Source of the DNA: Stutzerimonas stutzeri SDM-LAC
GTDB taxonomy: Bacteria; Pseudomonadota; Gammaproteobacteria; Pseudomonadales; Pseudomonadaceae
Length of the DNA stretch: 35,539 bases
Reading direction: 5' to 3'
Assembly: GCF_000235745.1 (NCBI RefSeq)
Contig: NZ_AGSX01000132.1
Location: forward strand, 1-35,539
Below, piece by piece: positions 24,229 through 32,713 of the stretch; position 1 is the stretch's first letter; every line of letters starts with the position of its first letter. The translations under genes and the position numbers were made by a program. Under the pieces are notes generated by a model, which saw nothing but the letters and a program-made list of their open reading frames with translations, was not told the origin of the DNA and made no database searches.

Positions 24229-24314
24229 GATTATTCCTGTCAAAATAGAAATCAAGCCCAAATACATGTTGTTTTGTTGGTAAAACCTACAGATTTACGA
24301 GCAGGAGTGATGGC

Positions 24315-26144
24315 ATGCACCCGCGAATTCAAGAAGTTACCGAGCGATTGATCGAACGCAGCCGGCCGACACGCCAGCGTTATCTTGCGCAGATGGCCGG
24401 GGCGGCGAGCGACGGCCCGCAACGTGGCAAGCTGCAGTGCGCAAACTTCGCGCATGGCGTTGCGGGTTGCAATTCGCCGGACGACAAGCAGCGCTTGCGA
24501 TTGATGAACGAGGCCAACGTGGCAATCGTCTCGGCGTACAACGACATGCTTTCGGCACACCAGCCGTACCATTACTTTCCAGACGTGATCAAGGAAGCGC
24601 TGCGCGAAGTAGGCTCGATCGGCCAGTTCGCCGGTGGTGTGCCGGCAATGTGTGACGGTGTCACGCAAGGCGAAGCCGGGATGGAACTCAGCCTGGCCAG
24701 CCGCGAGGTGATCGCGATGTCCACCGCCGTTGCGTTGTCGCACAACATGTTCGACGGTGCGCTCTACCTCGGCATCTGCGACAAGATCATCCCGGGCCTG
24801 ATGATTGGCGCCTTGCGCTTCGGTCACCTGCCATCGGTGTTCGTGCCCGGTGGCCCGATGCCCTCAGGCATTCCTAACAAGCAGAAAGCGGAAGTGCGCC
24901 AACGTTTCGCAGAAGGCAAGGCCAGCCGCGAGGAGCTGCTGGAGTCGGAAATGCTGTCGTATCACAGCCCAGGCACCTGCACCTTCTACGGCACCGCCAA
25001 CACCAATCAGGTGGTGATGGAAATCATGGGCCTGCACCTGCCGGGTTCGTCCTTCGTCAATCCCTATACGCCACTACGCGACGAGCTCACGCGCGAAGCA
25101 GCGCGGCAGGTGACTCGCCTGACGCCGCAGTCGGGTACCTACATCCCGCTGTGCAAAATCATCGATGAAAAATCAATCATCAACTCGGTCGTGGCCTTGA
25201 ATGCGACTGGCGGCTCGACCAACCATACCCTGCATATCCCGGCATTCGCCCAGGCGGCGGGCATTCAGCTCACCTGGCAGGATATGGCCGATATATCGGC
25301 AGTGACGCCGACGCTCGCCAAGGTCTACCCGAACGGCCAGGCGGACGTTAACCATTTCCACGCCTGCGGTGGCGTTCCGTTCATGGTGCGTACGCTGCTG
25401 GAGGCAGGCTTGCTGCATGAGGATGTTCATACGGTTATCGGCAAAGGCCTCAGCCAATACACCAAGGAACCGTTCCTCGAAGACGGCAAACTCGTCTGGC
25501 GCGAAGGGCCGGAAAACAGTCTGGACGAGGCGATCCTGTGCCCGGTCGAGCGCGCGTTTTCGCCTGAAGGCGGGCTGCGTGTCCTGGAAGGAAACCTCGG
25601 GCGCGGTGTTACGAAGATCTCCGCCGTCGCGCCGGAGCACCGCGTGGTTGAAGCGCCTGCGCGAGTCTTCAGTGACCAGAGCGAGCTCGCTCAAGCGTTC
25701 AAGAATGGCGAATTGGAAAAAGACTTTGTCGCGGTGGTGCGTTTTCAGGGGCCGAAAGCCAACGGCATGCCTGAACTGCACAAGCTGACCCCATTCCTCG
25801 GCGTCCTGCAGGATCGCGGCTACAAGGTTGCATTGGTAACCGACGGACGCATGTCCGGTGCGTCAGGAAAAGTCCCAGCCGCGATTCATGTGAGCCCGGA
25901 GGCGCTCGACGGCGGCCCGCTGTGTCGGGTGCGCGACGGCGATGTCATTCGCGTCGATGGTGAAGCAGGCACACTGCATGTTCTGGTCGATCAGGCCGAG
26001 TTCGACAGCCGCGAGCCCATATCAGCCCCGAGCGATTTGGGGATTGGCTGTGGGCGCGAGCTGTTCGGCTTCCTGCGCGCAGCCTTCAGTCCGGCAGAGA
26101 AGGGCGCAAGTGTATTCACCGATGAGCTGGAGGCGCTCAAGTGA
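24315..26144 (+). CDS. edd: 6-phosphogluconate dehydratase (Entner-Doudoroff)
   Basis: This 609-residue IlvD/Edd-family iron-sulfur enzyme converts 6-phosphogluconate to 2-keto-3-deoxy-6-phosphogluconate, the first committed Entner-Doudoroff step. Iron-sulfur candidates are C155 ([10 protein letters not shown]) and C222 (SPGTCTFYG). C113 ([10 protein letters not shown]) is a likely third, because the TPCN cysteine used by the pentonate dehydratase at 4846 is absent here. Edd signatures such as [13 protein letters not shown] and FPSPEGG-like [18 protein letters not shown] are present. A strong AGGAG precedes ATG 24315. Its stop overlaps the glk start by four bases. HexR control is indicated by the operator 87 bp upstream. 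Confidence 0.95.
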   Translation: MHPRIQEVTERLIERSRPTRQRYLAQMAGAASDGPQRGKLQCANFAHGVAGCNSPDDKQRLRLMNEANVAIVSAYNDMLSAHQPYHYFPDVIKEALREVGSIGQFAGGVPAMCDGVTQGEAGMELSLASREVIAMSTAVALSHNMFDGALYLGICDKIIPGLMIGALRFGHLPSVFVPGGPMPSGIPNKQKAEVRQRFAEGKASREELLESEMLSYHSPGTCTFYGTANTNQVVMEIMGLHLPGSSFVNPYTPLRDELTREAARQVTRLTPQSGTYIPLCKIIDEKSIINSVVALNATGGSTNHTLHIPAFAQAAGIQLTWQDMADISAVTPTLAKVYPNGQADVNHFHACGGVPFMVRTLLEAGLLHEDVHTVIGKGLSQYTKEPFLEDGKLVWREGPENSLDEAILCPVERAFSPEGGLRVLEGNLGRGVTKISAVAPEHRVVEAPARVFSDQSELAQAFKNGELEKDFVAVVRFQGPKANGMPELHKLTPFLGVLQDRGYKVALVTDGRMSGASGKVPAAIHVSPEALDGGPLCRVRDGDVIRVDGEAGTLHVLVDQAEFDSREPISAPSDLGIGCGRELFGFLRAAFSPAEKGASVFTDELEALK

Positions 26145-27109
26145 CAGCACTGGTCGGTGATATCGGCGGCACCAATGCGCGGTTTGCATTGTGGCGCAAT
26201 CAGCAGATCGAGTCGGTGCGGGTGTTGCCGACCGTTGATTATCTGCGTCCGGAAGATGCCATTCGTGCATACCTGCAAGGTGTTGGGCAGAGTGTCGAAG
26301 CCCTGCAGGCGGTGTGTCTCGCCTGTGCTGGCCCCGTTTCAGGCGATGAGTTCGCATTTACCAACAACCATTGGCGTTTGAGCCGCAAGGCGTTCTGTGA
26401 AGACCTGGGGCTGAGCGATCTGCTGCTGGTCAATGATTTCACCGCGATGGCGCTGGGCATGACCCGGTTACGCGAGGGCGAGCTGATCGAAGTCTGTCCG
26501 GGTCGGTCCGAGCCGGGTGCGGCGCGCCTGGTTATCGGCCCGGGTACCGGACTAGGCGTTGCTACGCTTCTGCCCATGCCAGGCGGCTGGAAGGCGCTAC
26601 CGGGGGAGGGTGGCCATGTCTGCTTGCCGATCGGCACCGCGCGCGAGGGTGCGCTCTGGGCGCGGTTGCACGACAAGTTCGGCCATGTAAATGCCGAGGC
26701 GATTCTCAGTGGTGGTGGCCTGCTCGAACTCTATCGAACCAGCTGCGCGCTCGATGGCGAGCCGCCAAAGCTGACCACGCCTGCTCAAGTCACCGCAGCG
26801 GCATTGAGTGGCGATGCTTATGCGGCATCGGTTCTGGAACAATTCTGCGTCTGGTTGGGTCGGATCGCGGGCGACAATGTGCTGACTACGGGTTCGCGCG
26901 GCGGCGTATACATCGCCGGCGGAATCGTGCCGCGCTTCGTCGAGTTCTTCATACGCAGCGGGTTCAGCCAGAGTTTGCGCGACAAGGGCTGCATGAGCCG
27001 TTATTTTGACGAGATTCCGGTCTGGGTGGTAACGGCTGAGTACCCTGGGCTGGAAGGCGCGGGCGTAGCGTTGCAGCACTTGCTGGAGGGCCCATCCAGC
27101 GGAGGCTGA
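26141..27109 (+). CDS. glk: Glucokinase
   Basis: This 322-residue ROK-unrelated, proteobacterial-type glucokinase phosphorylates cytosolic glucose with ATP and feeds 6-phosphogluconate formation. The ATP-binding start [14 protein letters not shown] (residues 3-16) is diagnostic. [12 protein letters not shown] near 100 carries the catalytic Asp, [13 protein letters not shown] near 131 is the second phosphate motif, and EGGHVCLP near 156 binds sugar. [14 protein letters not shown] near 255 is also conserved. The GTG start at 26141 overlaps the edd TGA (GTGA), so translation is coupled. gltR follows after 34 bases, giving an edd-glk-gltR-gtrS transcription unit. Confidence 0.94.
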   Translation: MTALVGDIGGTNARFALWRNQQIESVRVLPTVDYLRPEDAIRAYLQGVGQSVEALQAVCLACAGPVSGDEFAFTNNHWRLSRKAFCEDLGLSDLLLVNDFTAMALGMTRLREGELIEVCPGRSEPGAARLVIGPGTGLGVATLLPMPGGWKALPGEGGHVCLPIGTAREGALWARLHDKFGHVNAEAILSGGGLLELYRTSCALDGEPPKLTTPAQVTAAALSGDAYAASVLEQFCVWLGRIAGDNVLTTGSRGGVYIAGGIVPRFVEFFIRSGFSQSLRDKGCMSRYFDEIPVWVVTAEYPGLEGAGVALQHLLEGPSSGG

Positions 27110-27143
27110 CCCGCTTAGATACACCTACCTAACAAGAGAATGG

Positions 27144-27884
27144 ATGCCAGTGACCCAGGTTGGAAGATCGATTCTGCTGGTCGACGATGATCAGGAAATC
27201 CGCGAACTGCTTGATACCTACCTCAGCCGATCAGGTTTCCACGTGCGTACCGTCGCCGACGGCGCGCAATTTCGTCATGCCATGGCCAGCGATCCGGCGG
27301 ACTTGGTCATCCTCGATGTCATGTTGCCGGACGAAGATGGATTCAGCTTATGCCGCTGGGTCAGAGGCCATCAGCGTCTCGCTCAGATGCCCATCATCAT
27401 GTTGACCGCCAGTTCGGATGAGGCTGATCGGGTAATCGGGCTTGAGTTGGGCGCGGACGATTATCTGGGCAAGCCATTCAGTCCACGCGAACTCCTGGCG
27501 CGGATCAAGGCGCTGCTGCGCCGGGTCAACTTCGGTCAGGAGCGCGTCAGCGACGTACTGGCATTCGATGACTGGCGACTGGATATGGTCAGCCATCGAC
27601 TGTTTCACCAGGACGGGGAAGAAGTGTTGCTGTCTGGCGCGGATTTCGCGTTGCTCAAACTGTTTCTCGACCATCCGCAGCAAATTCTCGACCGCGACAC
27701 TATCGCCAACGCCACGCGTGGTCGCGAAGTGATGCCGCTCGAGCGCATCGTCGACATGGCGGTCAGTCGTCTGCGTCAGCGGCTACGCGATACAGGCAAG
27801 TGCCCTCGGTTGATTCGTACCGTTCGCGGTAGCGGCTATCTGCTCGCCGCGCAGGTGGCGCCGCACTATGACTCGCTCGGTTAA
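27144..27884 (+). CDS. gltR: Glucose-responsive OmpR-family response regulator GltR
   Basis: This 246-residue regulator has a receiver domain (about 8-122) with acidic residues D14-D16, phospho-acceptor D58 (VILDVMLPDEDG) and K110 (DDYLGKPFSP). A winged-helix domain follows (about 142-240) with ATRGREVMPLERIVDMAVSRL and TVRGSGYLLA. By position after edd-glk it is GltR, the P. aeruginosa regulator of glucose transport and peripheral glucose genes that works with GtrS. AACAAGAGAATGG just before the ATG is a poor ribosome site, and it contains a near match to the Hfq/Crc AANAANAA motif. The next gene overlaps its 3' end by 17 bases. Confidence 0.92.
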   Translation: MPVTQVGRSILLVDDDQEIRELLDTYLSRSGFHVRTVADGAQFRHAMASDPADLVILDVMLPDEDGFSLCRWVRGHQRLAQMPIIMLTASSDEADRVIGLELGADDYLGKPFSPRELLARIKALLRRVNFGQERVSDVLAFDDWRLDMVSHRLFHQDGEEVLLSGADFALLKLFLDHPQQILDRDTIANATRGREVMPLERIVDMAVSRLRQRLRDTGKCPRLIRTVRGSGYLLAAQVAPHYDSLG

Positions 27885-29328
27885 GCGTCGCTGGTTGCCA
27901 ATCCCACGCTCGCTGCTCGGCCGAATGCTCTTGCTGACGCTTCTGGTCGTGCTGATGGCGCAAGCGCTTTCGAGCTTTATCTGGGTATCCCAGCTTCGCG
28001 CGAGCCAGATGGAAGGATTGTTGACCAGCGCCCGCAGCCTGGCGCATTCGATGGCCGCGAGCGTCAGCTATTTCCGTTCCCTGCCACTGGGGTATCGACC
28101 GCTGGTGCTCGATCAGTTGCGCAGTATGGGCGGCACGCGCTTTTTCGTTTCGTTGAATGACAAGCCGCTCGAGATGCAGATCCTGCCGCCAACCGAGCGC
28201 AAGCAGGCGGTGTTGGCTGACGTAGACAAGGTGCTGCGTGAGCGCCTTGGCAAGGATGTTGACATGCTGGTGAGCTTCGTCAGTCCCGATGACCTGCGCA
28301 TCTTCAACGGCGGCCTGAAACTCGATGAATTGCCAAGGTCCTGGGCGCATTACGCTCTGAGCCTGGAACCGCTGAATCCGCCGGTGCTGGTCACGCAGAT
28401 TCAGATCGCGCCGGACGAGTGGCTCTATCTCGCCTCGCTGATGCCTGCGCCCTACGTCAGCCTCGAAGACGAGGGCATACCCAGGCAGCAACTCTGGTTT
28501 ATCTTCCTCACCAGCAGCTTCCTGCTGTTGTTCATCGGCATTCTGGTGCACTGGCAAAGCCGGCCGCTCAAGCAACTGGCGCAGGCGGCGCGCGAGATGT
28601 CGCTGGGCAGCGAAGTGGAGCTGCTGCCTGAAGCGGGTGGTAGCGAAGTCGTCGAGGTCAGCCGTGCCTTCAATACGATGCGTGAGCGTATCGGACGTTA
28701 CCTGACCGAGCGCAGCCAGTTGTTCAGCGCGATTTCCCACGATTTGCGCACGCCGATAACGCGGCTGCGGTTGCGTGTGGAGTTGCTGGAAGATGAAGCC
28801 TTGCAGCGGAAGTTCAGCCGCGACCTGGATGAACTGGAGCTGTTGGTCAAAGGCGCGTTGCAATGCGTCAAGGACACCGATATCCACGAAAACATCGAAC
28901 CGCTGGATCTCAACCACCTGCTCGATTGCGTCACCGAGCCGTACCTGGCGACAGGGGGTAACGGTCGCGTCACGGTTGTGGGCAGGGCTTGCGCGCCCTA
29001 CGCCGGAAAACCGCTGGCGCTCAAGCGCTGCATCGGCAATTTGCTGGATAACGCGTTGAAGTATGGTGAACGCGCCCATCTGCTCATCGAAGACGATAAC
29101 GGTGCCTTCGTTCTGCATGTCGATGATGAAGGCCCGGGCGTGCCTGAAACCTGGCTGACGCAGGTGTTCGAGCCCAACTTCCGCCTGGCTGCCAAGCAGC
29201 CTGGTTATGGGCTTGGTCTCGGTATCGCGCGCAACATCGCGCATGCGCATGGCGGGGAGGTCAGCCTGCGTAATTTGCCTGCCGGTGGTTTGCGCGTGAC
29301 GTTAAGCCTGCCGCGGACGACCGCATGA
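27868..29328 (+). CDS. gtrS: Sensor histidine kinase GtrS, partner of GltR
   Basis: This 486-residue kinase has membrane helix 1 at about 16-40. A periplasmic sensor of about 165 residues follows, then membrane helix 2 at about 208-228 and a HAMP linker (about 229-282). The HisKA domain has H291 in AISHDLRTPITRLRLR. The ATPase domain shows CIGNLLDNALKYG (N-box), DDEGPGVPE (G1) and GYGLGLGIARN (G2). In P. aeruginosa GtrS senses 2-ketogluconate and 6-phosphogluconate and controls GltR. The ATG lies inside the gltR 3' end (17-base overlap), so the two are translationally linked. A 168-bp regulatory region separates it from gltB. Confidence 0.92.
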   Translation: MTRSVKRRWLPIPRSLLGRMLLLTLLVVLMAQALSSFIWVSQLRASQMEGLLTSARSLAHSMAASVSYFRSLPLGYRPLVLDQLRSMGGTRFFVSLNDKPLEMQILPPTERKQAVLADVDKVLRERLGKDVDMLVSFVSPDDLRIFNGGLKLDELPRSWAHYALSLEPLNPPVLVTQIQIAPDEWLYLASLMPAPYVSLEDEGIPRQQLWFIFLTSSFLLLFIGILVHWQSRPLKQLAQAAREMSLGSEVELLPEAGGSEVVEVSRAFNTMRERIGRYLTERSQLFSAISHDLRTPITRLRLRVELLEDEALQRKFSRDLDELELLVKGALQCVKDTDIHENIEPLDLNHLLDCVTEPYLATGGNGRVTVVGRACAPYAGKPLALKRCIGNLLDNALKYGERAHLLIEDDNGAFVLHVDDEGPGVPETWLTQVFEPNFRLAAKQPGYGLGLGIARNIAHAHGGEVSLRNLPAGGLRVTLSLPRTTA

Positions 29329-29363
29329 CGCCGCCCTGTTTTGCGATACGCACCGACGCGTTG

Positions 29364-29443
29364 CAAAGCCCGAGCTTTGTAACGAAACGGTGACCAATCC
29401 CCATCCCTTCGTTACCCGGCGCGCTGGTTGGCGCGCCTAGAAT
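29364..29443 (+). promoter_or_regulatory. gltB promoter region with nested inverted repeats and a -10 box
   Basis: Three inverted repeats lie in this 80-bp stretch. The first is CAAAGC (29364-29369) with GCTTTG (29374-29379). The second is GTAACGAA (29379-29386) with TTCGTTAC (29408-29415), a perfect 8-bp pair with half-sites 29 bp apart. The third is GGCGCGC (29418-29424) with GCGCGCC (29431-29437). It directly abuts TAGAAT (29438-29443), a good -10 box. No -35 box stands at the right distance, so an activator or other regulator such as GltR is likely to act here. Which repeat binds which protein is not known. Confidence 0.6.
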
Positions 29444-29477
29444 CGGTGCAGCGCAAGCAAAGACTTGCATCGATAAA

Positions 29478-29485
29478 AACAAGAA
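29478..29485 (+). promoter_or_regulatory. Hfq/Crc catabolite-repression motif at the gltB ribosome site
   Basis: AACAAGAA matches the AANAANAA motif bound by Hfq with Crc in Pseudomonas. It directly precedes and overlaps the ribosome site AAGGAA of gltB, where binding would block translation when preferred carbon sources are present. Confidence 0.6.
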
Positions 29486-29496
29486 AAGGAACCCCA

Positions 29497-30747
29497 ATGA
29501 ACGCGATTCATCGTTTGGTTACTGCTGTTTCCCTCGCCTCTCTCGTTCCGTTTGCCCAAGCCGGCGAAGTGGAAGTGCTGCACTGGTGGACATCCGGCGG
29601 CGAAAAGCGCGCCGCCGACACGCTGCAGCGACTGGTCGAGGAAGAGGGTCACACCTGGAAGGATTTCGCCGTTGCCGGTGGTGGCGGCGAAGCGGCCATG
29701 ACCGTTCTCAAGACCCGCGCCGTTTCCGGTAACGCGCCTGCCGCTGCTCAGATCAAAGGTCCTGACATTCAGGAGTGGGGCGAGTTGGGCTTGCTCACCG
29801 ACCTCAACGATGTGGCTGAAAAAGCCAACTGGGACGAATTGCTGCCTGTGCAGGTGTCGACGGCGATGAAGTACGACGGGGACTACGTTGCCGTGCCGGT
29901 CAACGTACATCGCGTCAACTGGTTGTGGATCAACCCGGACGTGTTCGAGAAGGCCGGCGTTGAACCGCCGAAAACACTCGACGAATTTTTCACTGTTGCC
30001 GACAAGTTGAAAGCCGCGGGCTTCATGCCGCTCGCTCACGGTGGCCAACCCTGGCAGGACGGAACCGTTTTCGAAGATCTGGCGCTGGCGATCCTGGGCC
30101 CTGAGGACTTCCGCAAGGCATTCGTCGAACTCGATCGTGACGTGCTCACCGGCGACAAGATGGTCAAGACGTTCGAGGCGCTGAAGAAGCTGCGCAGCTA
30201 CGTCGACAACAACGCAGCGGGCCGCGACTGGAACAGCGCGACGGCGATGGTCATGAACGGTAAGGCCGGTATGCAGCTCATGGGCGACTGGGCCAAGAGC
30301 GAGTGGAGCGCGGCCAAGAAAATCGCTGGTGAGGACTACACGTGCGTGCCGTTCCCGGGCACCCAGGGCAGCTTTGCCTACAACATCGACTCACTGGCGA
30401 TGTTCAAGCTGAACAACGATGACAATCGCAAGGCCCAGCAGGATCTGGCCCGCATTGTCATGGAGCCGGAATTCCAGCAGTTCTTCAATCAGAACAAAGG
30501 CTCCATTCCAGTACGTCTGGATCAGGACATGGCTGAGTTCGATGCCTGTGCCCAACAATCCATGAAGGATTTCAAGGAGGCGGCACAAGGCCCGGGGCTG
30601 GTGCCTAGCCTTGCTCACGGCATGGCCGCATCGAGCTATGTGCAGGGCGCTGTGTTCGATGTCGTGACCAATTTCTTCAACGACCCGGATGCCGATCCGA
30701 AGAAAGCTGCCCAGCAGCTGGCCGCTGCGATTCAGGCGGTCCAGTAA
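29497..30747 (+). CDS. gltB: Glucose ABC transporter periplasmic binding protein
   Basis: This 416-residue solute-binding protein of the glucose/mannose ABC transporter (GltB, also called GtsA in P. putida) delivers glucose to the GltFG permease. Signal peptide residues 1-22 ([20 protein letters not shown] plus QA) are followed by mature [20 protein letters not shown]. The family-1 binding fold shows [20 protein letters not shown] and [35 protein letters not shown] carries the aromatic binding residues. ATG 29497 is supported by AAGGAA upstream and by the signal peptide; an upstream frame adds non-homologous residues. It is the first gene of gltBFGK. Two strong hairpins after the stop may set higher expression than for the permease genes. 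The name should not be confused with glutamate synthase gltB. Confidence 0.93.
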   Translation: MNAIHRLVTAVSLASLVPFAQAGEVEVLHWWTSGGEKRAADTLQRLVEEEGHTWKDFAVAGGGGEAAMTVLKTRAVSGNAPAAAQIKGPDIQEWGELGLLTDLNDVAEKANWDELLPVQVSTAMKYDGDYVAVPVNVHRVNWLWINPDVFEKAGVEPPKTLDEFFTVADKLKAAGFMPLAHGGQPWQDGTVFEDLALAILGPEDFRKAFVELDRDVLTGDKMVKTFEALKKLRSYVDNNAAGRDWNSATAMVMNGKAGMQLMGDWAKSEWSAAKKIAGEDYTCVPFPGTQGSFAYNIDSLAMFKLNNDDNRKAQQDLARIVMEPEFQQFFNQNKGSIPVRLDQDMAEFDACAQQSMKDFKEAAQGPGLVPSLAHGMAASSYVQGAVFDVVTNFFNDPDADPKKAAQQLAAAIQAVQ

Positions 30748-30752
30748 CGCTT

Positions 30753-30779
30753 GCGGGGCACGAACCCTTGGTGCCCCGC
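30753..30779 (+). promoter_or_regulatory. 9-bp hairpin after gltB
   Basis: GCGGGGCAC (30753-30761) and GTGCCCCGC (30771-30779) form a perfect 9-bp stem with a 9-nt loop, six bases after the gltB stop codon. No T-run follows, so it probably stabilises the gltB mRNA 3' end or attenuates read-through, rather than ending transcription fully. Confidence 0.65.
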
Positions 30780-30818
30780 CCGACAACAAACAACCGGATG
30801 CTTTAGGCATCGACTCCC

Positions 30819-30845
30819 TGCGGTCAGGCCTGTCGGCTGACCGCA
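30819..30845 (+). promoter_or_regulatory. Second 9-bp hairpin between gltB and gltF
   Basis: TGCGGTCAG (30819-30827) and CTGACCGCA (30837-30845) form another perfect 9-bp stem with a 9-nt loop. GCCTGTCGGCT occurs in its loop (30828-30838) and again at 30875-30885. The rest of the 206-bp spacer has no gene. The gltF ribosome site is CGGAG near 30943. Confidence 0.6.
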
Positions 30846-30953
30846 ACGGGATCGGCTTGCTCGAAATCTTTGGTGCCTGTCGGCTTCTGGCCGTCGCATC
30901 CGGGATTTCTGTAACGGGACTGTGATGGAACCTGAACTCAATCGGAGCCAACC

Positions 30954-31862
30954 ATGAGCTCAACGGCTGTATTCACCAAGGCTTCGCCGCTGGATGCGCT
31001 GCAGAACTGGCTTCCCAAGCTGGTGCTGGCACCCAGCATGCTGATCGTTCTGGTCGGCTTCTACGGCTACATCATGTGGACGTTTCTGCTTTCGTTCACC
31101 AATTCAAGCTTCATGCCCAGCTACAAGTGGGTTGGGCTGCTGCAGTACGAGCGCCTCTGGAACAACGATCGCTGGTGGGTGGCCAGCAAGAACCTGTTGG
31201 TATTTGGCGGCCTGTTCATTGCGATCAGCCTGGCGATTGGCGTGCTGCTGGCCGTCCTGCTGGACCAACGCATTCGCCGCGAAGGCTTCATCCGCACCGT
31301 CTATCTCTACCCGATGGCGCTGTCGATGATCGTCACCGGCACCGCCTGGAAGTGGCTGCTTAACCCCGGTCTGGGTATCGACAAGATGCTGCGGGACTGG
31401 GGCTGGGAAGGCTTTCGTTTCGACTGGCTGGTAGACCCGGACCGCGTGGTCTATTGCCTGGTGATTGCTGCCGTATGGCAGGCCTCGGGTTTCGTCATGG
31501 CGCTGTTTCTCGCCGGCTTGCGTGGAGTCGACCAATCCATCGTACGTGCGGCACAGATCGACGGCGCCAGCCTGCCGAGCATCTATCTGCGCATCGTCCT
31601 GCCCAGCTTGCGGCCGGTGTTCTTCAGTGCGCTGATGATCCTTGCGCATATCGCCATCAAGGCGTTCGACCTGGTGGCGGCAATGACCGCGGGCGGGCCG
31701 GGCTACGCCTCCGACTTGCCGGCAATGTTCATGTACACGCACACCTTCACTCGCGGGCAGATGGGGCTCGGCGCGGCGAGCGCGATCCTCATGCTGGGCG
31801 CTGTGATGGCGATCGTTGTGCCTTATCTGTATTCGGAACTGAGGAACAAGCGCCATGACTAG
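30954..31862 (+). CDS. gltF: Glucose ABC transporter permease GltF
   Basis: This 302-residue permease is of the MalF-type sugar ABC family (GtsB in P. putida). About six membrane helices are visible, the first at about 23-45 (MLIVLVGFYGYIMWTFLLSF). The cytoplasmic EAA-type loop is LRGVDQSIVRAAQIDGASLPSIYLRIVLPSL (about 186-216, given here as its ends LRGVDQSIVRAAQIDGA and YLRIVLPSL), which docks on the GltK ATPase. CGGAG precedes the ATG by six bases. The stop lies within the gltG start region, an eight-base overlap. It pairs with GltG to form the channel. The 206-bp spacer after gltB holds two hairpins. Confidence 0.92.
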   Translation: MSSTAVFTKASPLDALQNWLPKLVLAPSMLIVLVGFYGYIMWTFLLSFTNSSFMPSYKWVGLLQYERLWNNDRWWVASKNLLVFGGLFIAISLAIGVLLAVLLDQRIRREGFIRTVYLYPMALSMIVTGTAWKWLLNPGLGIDKMLRDWGWEGFRFDWLVDPDRVVYCLVIAAVWQASGFVMALFLAGLRGVDQSIVRAAQIDGASLPSIYLRIVLPSLRPVFFSALMILAHIAIKAFDLVAAMTAGGPGYASDLPAMFMYTHTFTRGQMGLGAASAILMLGAVMAIVVPYLYSELRNKRHD

Positions 31863-32700
31863 CCATGTAGGGCAAAAGCGCCTGACGTTCAGCCGCGTAG
31901 CGATCTACACAACGCTGCTTGTCGCCGTTGCGATGTATCTCATACCGCTGGTGGTCATGCTGCTGACCAGCCTGAAGACGCCGGCTGACATCCGCACCGG
32001 CAACCTGCTGTCGTGGCCGGAGGTCACGACTGTGATCGGTTGGGTCAAGGCGTGGGATGTGGTCGGCGGTTACTTCTGGAACTCGGTGAAGATCACCGTT
32101 CCGGCAGTCATCCTTTCGACCCTGCTCGGTGCGCTGAACGGCTATGTGTTGGCGATGTGGCGCTTCCGCGGCTCGCAGCTGTTCTTCGGCTTATTGCTGT
32201 TCGGCTGCTTCCTGCCGTTTCAGGTCATCCTGCTGCCAGCATCCTTCACCCTGGGTCAGCTGGGGTTGGCCAATACCACGCCAGGACTGGTGCTGGTGCA
32301 CCTGGTGTATGGCCTGGCCTTTACCACGCTGTTCTTCCGCAACTTTTACGTGAGTGTGCCCGATGCGTTGATTCGTGCAGCACGGCTGGACGGTGCGGGG
32401 TTCTTTACGATCTTTGTGCGAATCCTGTTGCCGATGTCGATTCCCACGATCATGGTCTGCCTGATCTGGCAGTTCACCCAGATCTGGAATGACTTCCTCT
32501 TCGGTGTGGTGTTCGCCAGTGGCGATACGCAGCCGATCACCGTGGCGCTGAACAACCTGGTGAACACCAGTACGGGCGTCAAGGAATACAACGTCGATAT
32601 GGCCGCGGCGATGATCGCCGGGCTACCAACGCTGGTGGTGTACATCCTCGCCGGCAAGTATTTCCTGCGTGGGCTCACAGCCGGCGCGGTCAAGGGGTAG
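31855..32700 (+). CDS. gltG: Glucose ABC transporter permease GltG
   Basis: This 281-residue permease is of the MalG-type sugar ABC family (GtsC in P. putida) and partners GltF. Six hydrophobic helices are visible, the first at about 13-38 (VAIYTTLLVAVAMYLIPLVV). The EAA-type loop VPDALIRAARLDGAGFFTIF with ILLPMSIPTIM follows at about 168-195. The ATG overlaps the last eight bases of gltF, so translation is coupled. The gene ends at 32700, 13 bases before the gltK start. The C-terminus AGKYFLRGLTAGAVKG matches the family. The order binding protein, permease, permease, ATPase is typical of the Pseudomonas glucose operon. Confidence 0.92.
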   Translation: MTSHVGQKRLTFSRVAIYTTLLVAVAMYLIPLVVMLLTSLKTPADIRTGNLLSWPEVTTVIGWVKAWDVVGGYFWNSVKITVPAVILSTLLGALNGYVLAMWRFRGSQLFFGLLLFGCFLPFQVILLPASFTLGQLGLANTTPGLVLVHLVYGLAFTTLFFRNFYVSVPDALIRAARLDGAGFFTIFVRILLPMSIPTIMVCLIWQFTQIWNDFLFGVVFASGDTQPITVALNNLVNTSTGVKEYNVDMAAAMIAGLPTLVVYILAGKYFLRGLTAGAVKG

Positions 32701-32703
32701 GAG

Positions 32704-32711
32704 AACAACAA
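32704..32711 (+). promoter_or_regulatory. Hfq/Crc catabolite-repression motif at the gltK ribosome site
   Basis: AACAACAA, a perfect AANAANAA match, fills the space between the gltK ribosome site (TAGGAG) and its ATG at 32714. Binding by Hfq and Crc here would block gltK translation directly. Confidence 0.65.
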
Positions 32712-32713
32712 TC

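Noticed and set aside
27763-29250. Long open frame of 495 codons antisense to gtrS
   Set aside because: It lies opposite a complete histidine kinase with all motifs; long antisense frames are common in high-GC DNA, and its product has no recognisable domain.
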